Shown piece after piece: positions 62,322 through 64,000 of a stretch of 64,000 nt of DNA; positions within the stretch are counted from its first letter, which is position 1, and every line of letters starts with the position of its first letter. The DNA comes from Dokdonia pacifica (GTDB lineage Bacteria > Bacteroidota > Bacteroidia > Flavobacteriales > Flavobacteriaceae). The stretch is from the NCBI RefSeq assembly GCF_900188275.1, contig NZ_FZNY01000001.1, forward strand, positions 372,001-436,000. The letters are read 5' to 3'. Made by a program: the position numbers and the translations under genes. A model generated the notes under the pieces. The model did not search any database. It saw only the letters and a program-made list of their open reading frames with translations, and had not been told where the DNA came from.

Positions 62322-63215
62322 ATGAAAACAATATTATTCAGTCTTCCCGGAAATGAAGAACTCACAGAACTAATGGCTACAAAAATGGATGCTGAAGTGG
62401 GCAAAGCCACTTTGCGTAATTTTCCAGATGGGGAATCGTACACACGCATATTATCTGATGTTAAAGATAAATGTGTGGTACTGGTATGCACCTTGCACGA
62501 ACCAGACGAGAAACTGTTGCCACTATATTTTTTAAGCCACACAGCCAAATCATTAGGAGCTATGTGTACCTGTTTGGTAGCACCCTATTTGGCATATATG
62601 CGGCAGGACAAAGTTTTTAACGAAGGCGAAGGTGTAACTTCTGGATTTTTCGGAAAATTGATTTCAGGTTTTGCCGATAGCATTACCACGGTTGACCCTC
62701 ACTTGCACAGAATTAGTTCGTTGGGAGAAGTGTATCAAATTCTAAATAAAGTGATTCACGCTGCCGACGCGATTTCAGAATGGATTAAAGAAAATATCGA
62801 AAACCCAGTACTTATTGGGCCTGATTCGGAAAGTGAACAATGGGTTTCAGAAGTCGCCAAAAATGCAGGAGCACCATTTACGGTATTACAAAAGGTGCGT
62901 CACGGTGACCGTGATGTAGAAGTCTCTGTTCCCGATGTGGATAAGTACAAGAATGCCACACCTATTTTAGTAGATGACATTATTTCCACAGCCCGAACAA
63001 TGATTGAAACCGTACAACATCTTAAAAAAGCAGGAATGAAACCGCCTATTTGTGTAGGCATTCACGCCGTTTTTTCAGGAAACGCCTATCAAGATTTATT
63101 GGATTCCGGAGTAGAAAAAATTGTAACTTGTAATACCATACCACACTCTTCAAATGGAATAGATTTAAGTGATATTATGGCAAAAGAGGTAAAAAAATTA
63201 ATGCACCATATATGA
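62322..63215 (+). CDS. prs: Ribose-phosphate pyrophosphokinase (PRPP synthetase)
   Basis: 297 residues, slightly shorter than the housekeeping enzyme (about 310). PRPP loop VDDIISTARTM, DPHLHRI and the flexible-loop region VRHGDRDVEV. Makes or uses PRPP/ribose phosphates, presumably in the same nucleotide route as the AMP phosphorylase. Likely an additional copy beside a chromosomal prs (inference). Confidence 0.88.
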   Translation: MKTILFSLPGNEELTELMATKMDAEVGKATLRNFPDGESYTRILSDVKDKCVVLVCTLHEPDEKLLPLYFLSHTAKSLGAMCTCLVAPYLAYMRQDKVFNEGEGVTSGFFGKLISGFADSITTVDPHLHRISSLGEVYQILNKVIHAADAISEWIKENIENPVLIGPDSESEQWVSEVAKNAGAPFTVLQKVRHGDRDVEVSVPDVDKYKNATPILVDDIISTARTMIETVQHLKKAGMKPPICVGIHAVFSGNAYQDLLDSGVEKIVTCNTIPHSSNGIDLSDIMAKEVKKLMHHI

Positions 63216-63856
63216 GAAAACAAGGCTTTATAGTACTAATCACTTTATTCAGCATCACAATGACTGGACAAACTGAAATGCTTATTGGGCAGATTTCAGG
63301 TAGAGTTGTTGTTCGAGAAAATTTTGATGAAGAAGGCTCTTTTTTAAACAAACAAACTTTTGAAGCTGGTGAAACAATAAAGAAAAATGAATATTATGAA
63401 ATTAAGGTGGTTACAGAATTGTTTGATAAGAACAAAAAGTCTACAGATAAATATACAACAACATATCGCTGTAGGCCTAATGAAGCAAGTGTAATGGTTA
63501 TGGCTTTTCCGTTTTCTAATCCAAAATCAAAGGAGACTGAAATTAATACCACCTCTGAAAAATTTAAAGAGCTCTATGATTTGAATAACCTTGAAGATAT
63601 AGAATTGGAAATGACTTTTGACTCGGGCTTATTGAATTTTTTTGGTTCAAAAAGCATCATAAAGATTTACAACCGAACATTAGAGGACAACGAAAACAAT
63701 ATTAATTCAAAAATCAATATTAAGGCCTATGCCTGGGGAATTCGCATTAAGCAACTCAACTATACTGTCAATGAAAAAATAAATGGTAAAGGCTTACTGA
63801 CCTTTCAGAAATTTACAGAGGAAGATAATAGTTATTTTACAATGACTTATAAATAG
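63212..63856 (+). CDS. Secreted hypothetical protein
   Basis: 214 residues with signal peptide (about 1-19, ITMTGQT). Contains YTTTYRCRPNEASVMVMAF and a C-terminal beta-rich part (IKQLNYTVNEKINGKGLLTF), which recalls the DUF3108-like envelope proteins, without certainty. Overlaps the prs gene by four bases. Confidence 0.6.
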   Translation: MRKQGFIVLITLFSITMTGQTEMLIGQISGRVVVRENFDEEGSFLNKQTFEAGETIKKNEYYEIKVVTELFDKNKKSTDKYTTTYRCRPNEASVMVMAFPFSNPKSKETEINTTSEKFKELYDLNNLEDIELEMTFDSGLLNFFGSKSIIKIYNRTLEDNENNINSKINIKAYAWGIRIKQLNYTVNEKINGKGLLTFQKFTEEDNSYFTMTYK

Positions 63857-63863
63857 AACGAAA

Positions 63864-64000
63864 ATGAACAACTACGACACACTTTCAGAAGCAATTAACG
63901 ATTTGCAGGCAAATGGTTATACATACGATTTTAACCTAAAACCTGAATGTTTGGAGTGTGCTTCACTAAAAATTGAAATACACCCGGAAGATTTTGAAGT
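63864..64000 (+). CDS. Small protein of the 'phosphoribosylpyrophosphate synthetase' annotated family (partial)
   Basis: ATG 63864, open to the window end: 45 codons, beginning MNNYDTLSEAINDLQANGY and containing PECLECASLKIEIHPEDF. The start strongly resembles about 100-residue flavobacterial proteins often annotated as PRPP synthetases, although they show no PRPP motif. A CLEC motif may bind metal. Seven bases after the previous gene. Confidence 0.65.
   Translation, partial: MNNYDTLSEAINDLQANGYTYDFNLKPECLECASLKIEIHPEDFE

Larger units (their letters stand above)
3496..64000. mobile_element. Integrative element (metal-resistance island), left end; right end outside window
   Basis: Bounded on the left by the truncated tRNA-Leu and carrying a tyrosine recombinase as its first gene. 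Its cargo is Cu, Zn/Cd and Hg resistance plus a stress-metabolism gene array. No relaxase, mobilisation, conjugation or replication gene is visible up to 64000, so it cannot be told here whether it is a conjugative element or a non-mobilising island. The right boundary is not in the window. Confidence 0.65.

Noticed and set aside
63864-64000. True PRPP synthetase
   Set aside because: Database-style name only; no PRPP loop is visible and the family is much too short.

Overview
The window reads as a marine flavobacterium (Bacteroidetes, Flavobacteriaceae). Supporting signs are the low GC content, promoters of the TTTG/TTG-N19-TAnnTTTG type, the palindrome GCTTTCGCGAAAGC, the common flavobacterial intergenic repeat CTGAGCTTGTCGAAG, and families largely confined to Bacteroidetes (DUF3347, HYC_CC_PP, DUF6660-like, TonB receptor, type RND-OMF fusion). 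Genus is not provable from this window; the palindrome is typical of Dokdonia-like genomes.

Layout. Positions 1-3490 look like ordinary chromosome: the tail of an unknown gene, a GH5-like glycosidase, an alpha/beta hydrolase behind a TetR-type operator, one orphan protein and one gene fragment. At 3496-3552 sits only the 3' part of a tRNA-Leu(TAG); its 5' part is replaced by foreign sequence, followed by two copies of a 21-bp repeat and a tyrosine recombinase. This is the end of an integrative element that runs past the right edge of the window.

Inside the element: (a) 5044-16952, minus strand: a peptidase, a copper ATPase with chaperone, a Zn/Cd-type ATPase, a Fur-family regulator, and a CzcA/CusA pump fused to its own outer-membrane channel; (b) 17005-20457, minus: a mercury operon (ArsR, MerTP, MerP, TRASH-like protein, MerA); (c) 20561-25711, minus: an HMA-AraC regulator, a CusB-DUF3347 adaptor, PepSY, DUF2911, SnoaL-like, K+ channel and a 44-residue Cys-rich peptide; (d) 26130-35585, minus: a second copper system (DUF3347 proteins, haem-binding protein, multicopper oxidase fused to a CopB barrel, TolC, CusA, HYC_CC_PP); (e) 35647-39781: TonB receptor with Fur-box-like sites, a second HYC_CC_PP protein and a second HMA-AraC regulator; (f) 40616 to the end, plus strand: 29 co-directional genes with gaps under about 40 bases. 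This array begins with copper-binding proteins and a two-domain-type multicopper oxidase and passes into respiration, Na+/H+ antiport, archaeal-type glycolytic enzymes, PFK, lactate dehydrogenase, universal stress proteins, K+ channel, an ATP-cone nuclease, beta-CASP ribonuclease, AMP phosphorylase and PRPP synthetase.

Functionally the element combines export, oxidation and periplasmic buffering of Cu, Zn/Cd and Hg with what looks like an energy-stress metabolic module. The most unusual observations are three promoters that share a Crp/Fnr-type dyad at exactly the same distance from the -7 box, two HMA-AraC regulators, the internal signal peptide inside the RND-OMF fusion, and the long copper-to-metabolism gene array.
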